8,308 nt of DNA from Lautropia sp. (GTDB lineage: Bacteria; Pseudomonadota; Gammaproteobacteria; Burkholderiales; Burkholderiaceae_E): assembly GCA_013813615.1 (NCBI GenBank), contig JACCRJ010000590.1:1-8308 (forward strand). The letters run 5' to 3'. Both the position numbers and the translations under genes were made by a program. Under the pieces are notes generated by a model, which saw only the letters and a list, made by a program, of their open reading frames with translations, had not been told where the DNA came from and did not search any database. Shown here in pieces: positions 1 to 6,640 of this stretch. The number at the start of each line of letters is the position of its first letter. The first letter of the stretch is position 1.

Positions 1-1
1 G

Positions 2-265
2 AGCAAGCTCAAGCCCGGAATGTCCCTGGTCGTGCGGCGCCCGACCACGCAGACCGTCCTGGTGACCGAAACCGGCAACCGCCAGGTGGTCAAGAGCCGC
101 GAACCGGTCATCATCCGGGCCTCCACCAAGGGCGCGCCCCTGGAAACGGTTTCGACCGACGGCGATTCCATTGCGGCAGTCCAGGCGGCAGACAAGCCTG
201 TCGCCAAGTCGAAAGTCAGTTCGCCGGCAACCCGCAAACCCGGCCCCCGCAAGGCTTCCAAGTAG
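2..265 (+). CDS. C-terminal end of a LysM-domain cell-wall protein (possibly MltD-type lytic transglycosylase), 5' truncated by window edge
   Basis: The reading frame is open from base 2 and ends at TAG 263-265, giving 87 visible residues. It begins SKLKPGMSLVV, which matches the usual last strand of a LysM repeat (the pattern 'L+PGxxLxV'); LysM binds the glycan chains of peptidoglycan. After the LysM end come about 75 residues of low complexity rich in Ala, Lys, Ser, Pro and Thr, finishing with the basic tail RKPGPRKASK. No catalytic domain is visible because the upstream part is outside the window. An ATG at base 20 lies inside the LysM motif, so it is not a believable start. In proteobacteria a C-terminal LysM followed by a basic low-complexity tail is common in membrane-bound lytic transglycosylase D, but other LysM proteins (amidases, NlpD-like) are possible. 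The LysM call is fairly firm; the MltD call is inference. Confidence 0.55.
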   Translation, partial: SKLKPGMSLVVRRPTTQTVLVTETGNRQVVKSREPVIIRASTKGAPLETVSTDGDSIAAVQAADKPVAKSKVSSPATRKPGPRKASK

Positions 266-267
266 GG

Positions 268-331
268 GAAGCACCTGAGGGAAGGCCCTGAGGGATTCCC
301 CTGGGCCTGACTGCTGACTCCCCCGTGCTTC
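268..331 (+). terminator. nested hairpin just after the LysM gene, probable terminator without a clear U-tract
   Basis: An outer 7-bp perfect stem is formed by GAAGCAC (268-274) and GTGCTTC (325-331). Inside it is a strong hairpin: AGGCCC (283-288) pairs with GGGCCT (303-308), then after a two-base bulge (TG, 289-290) AGGG (291-294) pairs with CCCT (299-302) around the loop ATTC. The structure starts three bases after the stop codon at 263-265, which is where a terminator would be expected. No run of T follows either stem, so it is not a textbook intrinsic terminator. It could instead protect the mRNA 3' end. Confidence 0.45.
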
Positions 332-382
332 ACGCCGCACCGGGCAGGTTGAAGTTCGGCAACAGCCGCGCCTGATTCGCAG

Positions 383-390
383 CTAGAATC
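383..390 (+). promoter_or_regulatory. candidate -10 element upstream of the small lipoprotein gene
   Basis: TAGAAT at 384-389 matches the sigma-70 -10 consensus at five of six positions and lies 64 bases before the ATG at 453. The same 8-mer CTAGAATC occurs on the minus strand just upstream of yejA (6583-6590). No good -35 sits at 16-18 bases; the nearest, TTGAAG at 349-354, is 29 bases away, so this is only a half-promoter by eye. GATTC at 374-378 and GAATC at 386-390 also form a short inverted repeat across the site. Confidence 0.3.
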
Positions 391-398
391 GGCGCGCC

Positions 399-415
399 CC
401 GGGTCTGCAACCCGG
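399..415 (+). other. small perfect hairpin in the presumed 5' untranslated region of the lipoprotein gene
   Basis: CCGGGT (399-404) and ACCCGG (410-415) form a perfect 6-bp stem around the five-base loop CTGCA. It lies between the candidate -10 at 384-389 and the ribosome-binding site AAAGG at 440-444. No T-run follows. It could stabilise the 5' end of the transcript or be chance in GC-rich DNA; I do not recognise it as a known riboswitch or leader. Confidence 0.25.
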
Positions 416-452
416 CAGCATCAGCCGACATCAACCACCAAAGGCTCTATCC

Positions 453-910
453 ATGGACTCGAGATTTTCTGCGAGAACGACTCTCGCCGCGCTCACGCTG
501 TCCGCTTGCGTCGCCGTTTCCGGCTGCGCCACCCAACGGGCCGGCTCGACCGGCTCCGGCGCTTCCACCCCTCAGCCGGCCACGCCGGGCGGCCGTGTCG
601 TCAAGTCCCAGGACGGCTCCTTCGACGGCAAGATCGTCGGCACGCCTGCAGCCGGCAGCAAGTCGCCAAGCTCAAGATCGGCATGACTATGCGCGAGGTC
701 AACGCCATGATCGGCGCACCCGACGACCTGGCACGGCATGAAACCGGCAAGCGCTGGATCCCGTTCTACTATGGCGACGACGCGCAGCGCATGCAGGCGC
801 TTGTCAGGAAGGAAGGCTGTCTTACCTACACCGGCGGCAACGTCTTCGGTGGCGGCGGCAACCAGCTGATCAAGATCGAGGTGGACCCCAGCGGCAAGTG
901 CCTGGAGTGA
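453..910 (+). pseudogene. small SmpA/OmlA (BamE-like) domain lipoprotein, interrupted by a frameshift at about 660-661
   Basis: The gene starts at ATG 453, eight bases after an AAAGG ribosome-binding site (440-444). Residues 1-25 are a lipoprotein signal with Arg at 4 and 8, a hydrophobic stretch, and two lipobox candidates: LSAC (Cys19) and VSGC (Cys25). A Ser/Gly/Pro/Thr-rich linker follows. This frame stops at 686 in a nonsense tail. From about 662 a different frame carries VAKLKIGMTMREVNAMIGAP, the classic opening of the SmpA/OmlA (BamE-like) domain, and continues to TGA 908-910, ending in a Gly-rich segment (GGNVFGGGGNQLIKIEV) and GKCLE. Adding one A to the AA at 660-661 restores one frame reading GTPAAGSKVAKLKIGM, giving 152 residues. 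No slippery heptamer is visible. Either the gene is truly broken or a base was lost in sequencing; I cannot tell which. The intact protein would be outer-membrane-anchored; true BamE assists beta-barrel assembly, but this short version need not be BamE itself. Confidence 0.75.
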
Positions 911-963
911 GCCGGGACCGCCGGGGATTGCGCTGCACGCACGTACGCCGCAGTTCTCGAAGG

Positions 964-2619
964 TCAGGCCGCGTCCAGCTGCCCGACCGCCTGCAGCAGC
1001 ATCCGCGTGTACTCGTCGGCGGGCGCAGTGAAGATCTGCTCCACCGGACCGTGCTCCACCACCACGCCGTCCTTCATCACCAGCACGTCGTGCGCCATGG
1101 CACGGATCACCGCCAGGTCGTGCGTGATCAGCAGATAACTCAGCCCGTAACGCCTCTGCAGTGACACCAGCAGCTTGAGCACCTGCAACTGCACCGTCAG
1201 GTCCAGCGACGATGTCGGCTCATCCAGCACGAGCACGCTCGGCTTGAGGACCAGCGCGCGGGCGATAGCGATCCGCTGCCGCTGTCCGCCTGAGAACTCA
1301 TGCGGACAGCGGCTCATCATCGACGGCTCCAGCCCCACCTCTTCCAGCGCCTGCGCGACAGCCGCGTCGCGGGCGGCGGCATCCATGTCCGGCCGGTGCA
1401 GCTCGAGTGCCTCGCCGACCAGCCGGCCGACGGTCAGCCGTGGCGAGAGCGAGTTGAACGGGTCCTGGAAAACCATCTGAAAGGTGCGCCGGTGCGGACG
1501 AAGCTCGGAATCGCCGAGCTTGTCGATGCGCTTGCCGGCCACCGTGATTTCTCCGGTTGTCGCGCCGGCGGCCAGCCGCAGGATCGACATGGCCAGCGTA
1601 GTCTTGCCGGATCCCGATTCGCCGACGACACCGAGGGTATGACCCGGCGCAAGGCTGAGGTCGATCCCTTTCAAGGCGTCGAAGCGGTTGCGCTTGAACC
1701 AGCCGGCGCTGCTGAAGAAGGTGCAGGCGAGCTTGTGCGTACTCAATACCGGCACCTGCGCTTCGGTGGGCTGCGGCTCGAGCATGTCGGTCACCATCCG
1801 CTGGGGACGAGCCTCGATCAGTCGCCGGGTGTATTCGTGCACCGGCGCCTCGAAGACGGCTGCAGTGCTGCCCTGCTCCACCAGCCGGCCGTTGCGCATG
1901 ACGCCGACCCGTTCGGCGAAGGACCGCACCAGCGGCAGGTCGTGCGTGATCAGCAGCACCGCCATGCCGACCTCCATCTGCAGCTCCGCCAGCAGCGCCA
2001 TGATCTGCGCCTGCACAGTCACGTCGAGCGCGGTCGTCGGCTCATCGGCAATCACGAGCTTGGGACAGCAGGCAAGCGCCATGGCGATCATCGCCCGCTG
2101 GCGCTGCCCGCCAGAGAGCTGGTGCGGGAGACTGCCGAAGCGGCGCTGCGGTTCGCTGATGCGGGTGCGATCGAGCAGCTCGACGGCCTGCTTGCGCGCC
2201 TGCCCCCGTGTCATCGCCTGATGCAGTTCGAGCACCTCGCAGATCTGGTCGCCGATCGAATAAAGCGGGTTCAGTGCTGCCATCGGCTCCTGGAAGATCA
2301 TCGCGATCTCTTTTCCGCGGATGGCGCGCATCTCGCGGTCGCTGGCCTGGAACAGTTCCCTGCCCTCGAAGCGCACCGAGCCGCCGTATTCCGCATGGTG
2401 GTGCAACCTCATGATCGCCTGCGCGGTGACGGTCTTGCCCGAGCCGGACTCGCCCACCAGCGCAAACCGCTCCCCGACGCCAATCGAAAATCCCACATCC
2501 TCGACCACCCGGCTGCGGGTGCCCTGGCTCGCATCGACGAAGTCGACCGTCAGCCCGGCGACCTCCAGCAGGGGGGTCGGACGGCCGGTCGGGTCAGTTC
2601 TTGCGGGTGTCAAGGGCAT
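964..2619 (-). CDS. yejF: YejF, double-ATPase subunit of peptide ABC importer
   Basis: YejF is the cytoplasmic ATPase that powers the YejABEF peptide importer. It holds two fused ABC domains of the oligopeptide/dipeptide (OppD/OppF) type. With 551 residues counted from ATG 2619, domain 1 has Walker A GESGSGKT at 56-63, signature LSGGQ at 168-172, Walker B LVIADE ending at Glu193, and switch His226. Domain 2 has Walker A GESGSGKT at 333-340, signature FSGGQ at 442-446, Walker B VLVLDE ending at Glu467, and His500. Both sites look catalytically complete. Length is close to E. coli YejF (about 530). A GTG at 2634 would add five residues, but ATG 2619 is preferred because GGTGAGG lies nine bases before it. 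The start overlaps the end of yejE by 26 bases. This is the last gene of the operon; the 53 bases between its stop and the converging lipoprotein gene hold no obvious terminator. Confidence 0.93.
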   Translation of the reverse strand: MPLTPARTDPTGRPTPLLEVAGLTVDFVDASQGTRSRVVEDVGFSIGVGERFALVGESGSGKTVTAQAIMRLHHHAEYGGSVRFEGRELFQASDREMRAIRGKEIAMIFQEPMAALNPLYSIGDQICEVLELHQAMTRGQARKQAVELLDRTRISEPQRRFGSLPHQLSGGQRQRAMIAMALACCPKLVIADEPTTALDVTVQAQIMALLAELQMEVGMAVLLITHDLPLVRSFAERVGVMRNGRLVEQGSTAAVFEAPVHEYTRRLIEARPQRMVTDMLEPQPTEAQVPVLSTHKLACTFFSSAGWFKRNRFDALKGIDLSLAPGHTLGVVGESGSGKTTLAMSILRLAAGATTGEITVAGKRIDKLGDSELRPHRRTFQMVFQDPFNSLSPRLTVGRLVGEALELHRPDMDAAARDAAVAQALEEVGLEPSMMSRCPHEFSGGQRQRIAIARALVLKPSVLVLDEPTSSLDLTVQLQVLKLLVSLQRRYGLSYLLITHDLAVIRAMAHDVLVMKDGVVVEHGPVEQIFTAPADEYTRMLLQAVGQLDAA

Positions 2620-3679
2620 CGCGAAGCGCCTCACCGATGAAGATCAACAGCAGCAGGATACCAACCAGCACACCGAACGTAGGCAGGGAAATCCACCAGG
2701 CATCAAGGTTGGCCTTGCCCTGTGCCAACAGCTCGCCGAGACTGGGGGTGGACGGCGGCACGCCCAGGCCCAGGAAGTCGAGGCTGGTCAGGGCGACGAT
2801 GGCAGCGCTCATCCGGAACGGCAGGAAGGCGATCACCGGCGTCATCGAATTCGGCAGCACGTGCCGGGTGATGATGGTGCGCCGACGCAACCCGAGCGCG
2901 CGCGCCGCGGCCACGTATTCCAGTCCACGGTTGCGCAAAAACTCCGCACGCACGTAATCCGACAGCCCCATCCAGCCGAACAGCGAGAGGATCGCTAGCA
3001 GCACCCAGATGCTGGGCTCGAAGATCGACGCGAGTATCAGGAGCAGGTAGAGCTCCGGTATCGAGGACCAGATTTCGATCAGGCGCTGCATCGTCAGGTC
3101 GATGCGGCCTGCGAAATACCCCTGGATGGCGCCGGCGAGAATGCCCAGAGCCATCCCGATCGCCGTCAGCGCAAGGCCGAACAGGACCGAGATCCGCAGC
3201 CCGTAGAGCAGTCTTGCCAGCACGTCGCGGCCCCGGTCGTCGGTGCCGAAGTAGTTGACCGATGACGGTGGCGACGGGTTCGGGCTTGGCGCGAAGTAGT
3301 TGAGCGTATCGAAGCGGTAGCGGTTCAGCGGCCAGATCGCCCAGTTGCCGTTGGTCGTCAGCTGCTCCTGGATGAAGGGGTCGTGGTAGTCCGTGGTGGT
3401 ACGGAAATCGCCACCGAAAGTGGTCTCGGGATAGTCGTGAAAGAGCGGCGCGTAGTAACGGCCGTCGTGCCTCACCATCAGCGGCCGGTCATTGGAAAGT
3501 AGTTCCGCAAACAGGGTGAGCACGAAGACCGTCAGGAAGATCCACAGGCTCCAGTAGCCGCGGCGGTGCCGCCGAAAGCGCGCCCACGACCGCTGCCGCG
3601 GTGTCATGGCCGGCCGCAGTTGCACGGGGGTGGGCGGAACTTCAGCCAGCGGCGGCGAGACCTGGACGGCGGCGTCCAT
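2594..3679 (-). CDS. yejE: YejE, inner-membrane permease of peptide ABC importer
   Basis: YejE is one of two channel subunits of the Yej importer, in the OppC/DppC class of binding-protein-dependent permeases. Of 361 residues, 34-60 hold the basic stretch RFRRHRRGYWSL and first membrane segment, followed by a large periplasmic loop (about 61-140). The motif FGTDDRGRDVLARLLYG at 144-160 is typical of OppC-type permeases. Further membrane segments lie around 163-190, 207-238, 280-303 and 332-350. The EAA loop that docks on the ATPase is at about 255-279 (YVAAARALG to RHVLPNSM). It is about 20 residues longer than E. coli YejE (341), because of a Pro/Val-rich N-terminus; Met25 (base 3607) would give the usual length but has no ribosome-binding site. 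ATG 3679 is chosen because it shares its A with the yejB stop (TGATG), the usual sign of coupled translation. Confidence 0.93.
   Translation of the reverse strand: MDAAVQVSPPLAEVPPTPVQLRPAMTPRQRSWARFRRHRRGYWSLWIFLTVFVLTLFAELLSNDRPLMVRHDGRYYAPLFHDYPETTFGGDFRTTTDYHDPFIQEQLTTNGNWAIWPLNRYRFDTLNYFAPSPNPSPPSSVNYFGTDDRGRDVLARLLYGLRISVLFGLALTAIGMALGILAGAIQGYFAGRIDLTMQRLIEIWSSIPELYLLLILASIFEPSIWVLLAILSLFGWMGLSDYVRAEFLRNRGLEYVAAARALGLRRRTIITRHVLPNSMTPVIAFLPFRMSAAIVALTSLDFLGLGVPPSTPSLGELLAQGKANLDAWWISLPTFGVLVGILLLLIFIGEALRDALDTRKN
2629..2635 (-). promoter_or_regulatory. ribosome-binding site deciding the yejF start
   Basis: On the minus strand GGTGAGG (2635 down to 2629) precedes ATG 2619 by nine bases, inside the end of the yejE coding region. 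The competing upstream GTG start at 2634 lies within this motif, which argues for ATG 2619. Confidence 0.45.
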
Positions 3680-4725
3680 CAGCCGTGCCCGCTGAACTTC
3701 ACCCGCGGATCGACCCAGGTGTAGGCAATATCGGTGAACAGCTTGGTGAGCAGGCCGATCAGCGAGAAGACATACAGCGATCCAAGGACCACCGGATAGT
3801 CGCGCTTGAGAATGGCGTCGTAGGAAAGCAGGCCGAGCCCGTCGAGCGAGAACAGCGCCTCGATCAGCAGCGAGCCCGCGAAAAAGGCGCCGACGAACGC
3901 CGCCGGAAAGGCGGTGACCAGAGGGATCAGGGCGTTGCGGAACACGTGCTTGTAGAACACCCGCCGCTCCGACAAGCCCTTGGCGCGCGCGGTCAGCACG
4001 TACTGGCGGCGGATCTCTTCCAGGAAGACGTTCTTCGTCAGCATCGTCGTCACTGCGAAGCTGCCGACGATCAGGCAGGCGAGCGGCATCGCCAGGTGCC
4101 AGAAATAGTCCAGGACCTTGCCGACCAGGCTGAGCTCCGACCAGTTGTCCGACGTGAGGCCACGCAACGGGAAGAGCGACCAGAACGAGCCGCCGCCGAA
4201 CAGTACCAGCAGCGCCACACCCAGCACGAACCCCGGGACGGCGTAGCCGACGAGGATCAGCGTGCTGGTCCAGAAGTCGAAGCGGCTGCCGTCGCGCACC
4301 GCCTTGGCGATGCCGAGCGGGATCGACACCAGGTAGACGATCAGGAAGCTCCAGATCCCCAGGCTCATGGACACCGGCAGCTTCTCGACGATCAGCCCCC
4401 AGACCGACTTCTGGTAGAAATAGCTGGTGCCGAGATCGAACTGCAGGTAGCGCTTGAGCATCTCGAAGAAACGCTGCGGCGCCGGCTTGTCGAAGCCGTA
4501 CATTTCGTTGATCTGCTTCAGGCGCTGCGGGTCGATTCCCTGGGCGCCGCGATAGCCAGGCACCGCAACAGCGACTTCCCCGCCCTGGCCGCGGCCGCGA
4601 AGCTCCTGCATCAACTGGTCGACAGGCCCGCCGGGAACGAACTGGATGATCGCGAAGCTCACCAGCAGGATGCCGAACAGCGTCGGGACCATCAGCGCCA
4701 GCCGCTTGAGGATATAGACGATCAC
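3679..4725 (-). CDS. yejB: YejB, inner-membrane permease of peptide ABC importer
   Basis: YejB is the OppB/DppB-class channel subunit that pairs with YejE. From GTG 4725 it has 348 residues. The first membrane segment (about 5-29) runs straight into FVPGGPVDQL, a hallmark of YejB. A periplasmic loop containing GYRGAQGIDP and YGFDKP follows, then five more membrane segments at about 118-140, 150-178, 209-233, 266-292 and 313-337. The EAA loop is at about 242-266 (YVLTARAKGLS to HVFRNA). The C-terminus WVDPRVKF also matches the family. The loop after VDQL is shorter than in E. coli YejB. A GTG at 4737 would add four residues; GTG 4725 is preferred because it forms a GTGA overlap with the yejA stop, has GGTGG eight bases before it, and gives the N-terminus MIVYILKRL, aligning without extension to MGAYLIRRL of E. 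coli YejB. Confidence 0.93.
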   Translation of the reverse strand: MIVYILKRLALMVPTLFGILLVSFAIIQFVPGGPVDQLMQELRGRGQGGEVAVAVPGYRGAQGIDPQRLKQINEMYGFDKPAPQRFFEMLKRYLQFDLGTSYFYQKSVWGLIVEKLPVSMSLGIWSFLIVYLVSIPLGIAKAVRDGSRFDFWTSTLILVGYAVPGFVLGVALLVLFGGGSFWSLFPLRGLTSDNWSELSLVGKVLDYFWHLAMPLACLIVGSFAVTTMLTKNVFLEEIRRQYVLTARAKGLSERRVFYKHVFRNALIPLVTAFPAAFVGAFFAGSLLIEALFSLDGLGLLSYDAILKRDYPVVLGSLYVFSLIGLLTKLFTDIAYTWVDPRVKFSGHG

Positions 4726-6575
4726 GGCTTTATCCACCAGGTCCGGGACATCCAGGGCTGGGCAGCATAGTAGGTGGGCAGTTTTTCCGGATACGCAAGG
4801 TGGTCTGCGGAAGCCACGCGGTGCGTCGCCAGGTGGAAATGCGGCACCAGGTACCAGCCGTGGCGCAGCACCCGGTCCAGCGCCCGTGCCGCAGCCTCCA
4901 GTTCCGGCCGGCTGCGCGACCGCACCAGCCGGTCGATGATCTCCTCGAGGACGGGGTTGCGGATTCCGGGCATGTTCTCCGAGCCGTGCTGATCAGCCGC
5001 ACCCGTGGAGAACATCTGGAACAGCTCGTTGCCCGGGGTCGAGCTCATCGCGAAGGAATGGGTGGTGACGTCGAAGTCGAAGGTGTCCAGACGGCGCTGA
5101 AATAGCGCCGGGTCGGTGGTGCGAAGGCTCACGCCGATGCCGAGCCGCCCGAGGTTGCGTACCCAGGGCACCGCGATCCGCTCGAGGGCCGCCGAGTAGC
5201 TGAGGACCTCGAAGTGGAAAGGGTCGCCGGCGGCGTTGCGCAGCTTGCCGTCCTCGCGCACCTCCCAGCCTGCCTCCTTGAGCAGCACCAGTGCCTGCCG
5301 CAAGTTGTCCCGCAGCGACGCGGGCGCCGTCGTCACCGGCGGCAGCGGCACTTCGCCGAACACCGCAGGGTCGAGGGGCTCCTTCAGCGAGTCCAGCAGC
5401 GCCAGTTCGGCGCCCTCCGGCTTGCCCTGCGCCGCCATCGGGCTGTTGGCGAAGTAGCTGGCGGTGCGGGTGTACTGGCCGAAGAACACCTGCCGGTTCA
5501 TCCATTCGAAATCGAACGCAAGCGTCAGCGCCTTGCGCACCCGCATGTCCTGGAACAGCGGCCGGCGCATATTCATCGCAAAGCCCTGCATGCCGGCGAC
5601 GTTGGAATGCGGGAACGACTTCTTTATCAGTTCGCCGCTGCTGTAGCGGCGGCCGTTGTGACCTCGCGCCCAGTTCTTCGCCGAATTTTCATAGATCCAG
5701 TCGTACTCACCGGCCTTGAAACCTTCGAGCCGCGCCGTCTCGTCCTTGAAGTACTTGAAGGTCATCCGCTCGAAGTTGAACATGCCCCGGCGGACCGGCA
5801 GTTTCTCGCCCCAGTAGTCCGGCAGCCGCCTGAAGCGGATCTCCTTGCCGAAGTTCACCGATTCGAGACGGTACGGGCCGCTGGTGATCGGCTCCTGAAG
5901 CGCCACCTGGTCGAAAGGCAGCCCATCGCCCCACTTGCGCGAGAAGATCGGCAGGCCGGTGGCAAGAATCAGATGGAGCTCCTGGTTTCGCTGCTTGAAG
6001 TCGAAGCGCACTTCGCGCTCCGAGACCACCGTCACGCGGCCGACATCGGCGAAGTACTGGCTGTAGCGCGGGTGCGCGAGCTTGCTCGTCAGCATGTCGA
6101 AGGAATGCCTGACGTCCTCTGCCAGTACCGCATCGCCGTTCCAGAACTTTGCGGCCGGATTCAGCCGGAACGTGATCGAGAGCTGGTCGGCGGCGAAATC
6201 CATGTCTTCGGCCAGCAGTCCGTAGACCGAGAACGGCTCGTCCCAGCTCTGATCCCCCAGCGTTTCGAACATCAGCTCGCCGAGGCCGGCGCCGGCGATG
6301 CCGCGAAGGGTGAACGGGTTCAGCTTGTCGAAGGAACCGAACCCGTCGCGGTTGACGGAGCCGCCCCGGGGTGCGTCCGGGTTGACGTAGTCGAAATGGC
6401 TGAAGTCCGCGGGGTATCGCGGCTCGGCTCCCCATGCCAGGGCAGGGGCGGCATGCGCAGGCATCGCGGCGACCGCCAAGGGCACCAGGGCGATCCAGAC
6501 CGACAAGGTGGCCACTCCTGCACGGCCGCGGGCGAGCGGTCGACCGAGGAAGCAGGTTGAGGGATCCCGATGCAT
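4722..6575 (-). CDS. yejA: YejA, periplasmic peptide-binding protein of ABC importer
   Basis: YejA captures peptides in the periplasm and delivers them to YejB/YejE. It belongs to the family 5 extracellular solute-binding proteins (OppA/DppA type, SBP_bac_5). From ATG 6575 there are 617 residues (E. coli YejA has about 600). Residues 1-42 are a Sec signal peptide: an Arg-containing n-region, the core VATLSVWIALVPLAVAAMP, and AHA just before the likely cleavage after Ala42. The mature part shows family landmarks, in order: EPRYP, HFDYVNPDAPRGG, the LNPFTLRG stretch, SGPYRLESV, YWGEKLPVRRG, GFKAGEYDW, the AKNWARG stretch, RPLFQDMRVRKALTLAFDFEW and, near the end, ALDRVLRHGWYLVP and TWWIKP. The frame is open up to 6707, but that longer form would overlap fabI by 67 bases and place 44 odd residues before a good signal peptide, so I reject it. 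No clear ribosome-binding site precedes ATG 6575. It is the first gene of the yejABEF operon, so it sets expression of the set. Confidence 0.93.
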   Translation of the reverse strand: MHRDPSTCFLGRPLARGRAGVATLSVWIALVPLAVAAMPAHAAPALAWGAEPRYPADFSHFDYVNPDAPRGGSVNRDGFGSFDKLNPFTLRGIAGAGLGELMFETLGDQSWDEPFSVYGLLAEDMDFAADQLSITFRLNPAAKFWNGDAVLAEDVRHSFDMLTSKLAHPRYSQYFADVGRVTVVSEREVRFDFKQRNQELHLILATGLPIFSRKWGDGLPFDQVALQEPITSGPYRLESVNFGKEIRFRRLPDYWGEKLPVRRGMFNFERMTFKYFKDETARLEGFKAGEYDWIYENSAKNWARGHNGRRYSSGELIKKSFPHSNVAGMQGFAMNMRRPLFQDMRVRKALTLAFDFEWMNRQVFFGQYTRTASYFANSPMAAQGKPEGAELALLDSLKEPLDPAVFGEVPLPPVTTAPASLRDNLRQALVLLKEAGWEVREDGKLRNAAGDPFHFEVLSYSAALERIAVPWVRNLGRLGIGVSLRTTDPALFQRRLDTFDFDVTTHSFAMSSTPGNELFQMFSTGAADQHGSENMPGIRNPVLEEIIDRLVRSRSRPELEAAARALDRVLRHGWYLVPHFHLATHRVASADHLAYPEKLPTYYAAQPWMSRTWWIKP

Positions 6576-6583
6576 GGCTTCGG

Positions 6584-6611
6584 ATTCTAGGGCCTGGGGG
6601 CCGTGCGACAA
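6584..6611 (-). promoter_or_regulatory. candidate yejABEF promoter in the 65-base gap shared with divergent fabI
   Basis: Reading the minus strand, TTGTCG (6611-6606) is followed after 16 bases by TAGAAT (6589-6584). These match the sigma-70 consensus at four and five of six positions. Transcription would begin about 6-9 bases after the -10, that is at or within a few bases of the yejA ATG at 6575, implying a leaderless or nearly leaderless message. No comparable promoter for fabI could be recognised in this gap. The promoter call is by eye only. Confidence 0.4.
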
Positions 6612-6627
6612 TCCCCGGTTGGACACT

Positions 6628-6633
6628 GGAGGG
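6628..6633 (+). promoter_or_regulatory. ribosome-binding site deciding the fabI GTG start
   Basis: GGAGGG at 6628-6633 lies seven bases before GTG 6641. It is a near-perfect Shine-Dalgarno sequence. It fixes the start at GTG even though the frame stays open far upstream (to 6434) with no similarity to FabI. Confidence 0.7.
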
Positions 6634-6640
6634 ACATCAA

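Noticed and set aside
655..670. Programmed -1 ribosomal frameshift in the lipoprotein gene
   Set aside because: The shift goes in the -1 direction, but no X XXY YYZ slippery heptamer or clear downstream pseudoknot is seen near 660; a lost base in AA(A) explains it more simply.
911..963. Intrinsic terminator between the converging lipoprotein gene and yejF
   Set aside because: The 53 bases contain only short imperfect GC inverted repeats and no T-run on either strand.
1300..2640. 446-codon open frame on the plus strand opposite yejF
   Set aside because: It mirrors yejF codon for codon in GC-rich DNA; its His/Arg/Gln-rich product resembles no family, and the opposite strand holds a complete, motif-perfect ATPase.
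3601..4770. 389-codon open frame on the plus strand opposite yejB
   Set aside because: Highly charged Gln/Arg/Glu-rich translation without domains, typical of the antisense of a membrane protein gene with GC-biased third positions.
5214..6560. 448-codon open frame on the plus strand opposite yejA
   Set aside because: A shadow of yejA; no recognisable motif, and yejA on the minus strand is unmistakable.
4722..6575. Microcin C biosynthesis or self-immunity locus
   Set aside because: YejABEF imports microcin C in E. coli, but no mccA-F-like gene lies nearby; this is an ordinary importer operon.
6434..6640. 69-residue N-terminal extension of FabI upstream of GTG 6641
   Set aside because: The extension is antisense to the yejA signal region, resembles nothing in FabI, and GGAGGG clearly marks GTG 6641.
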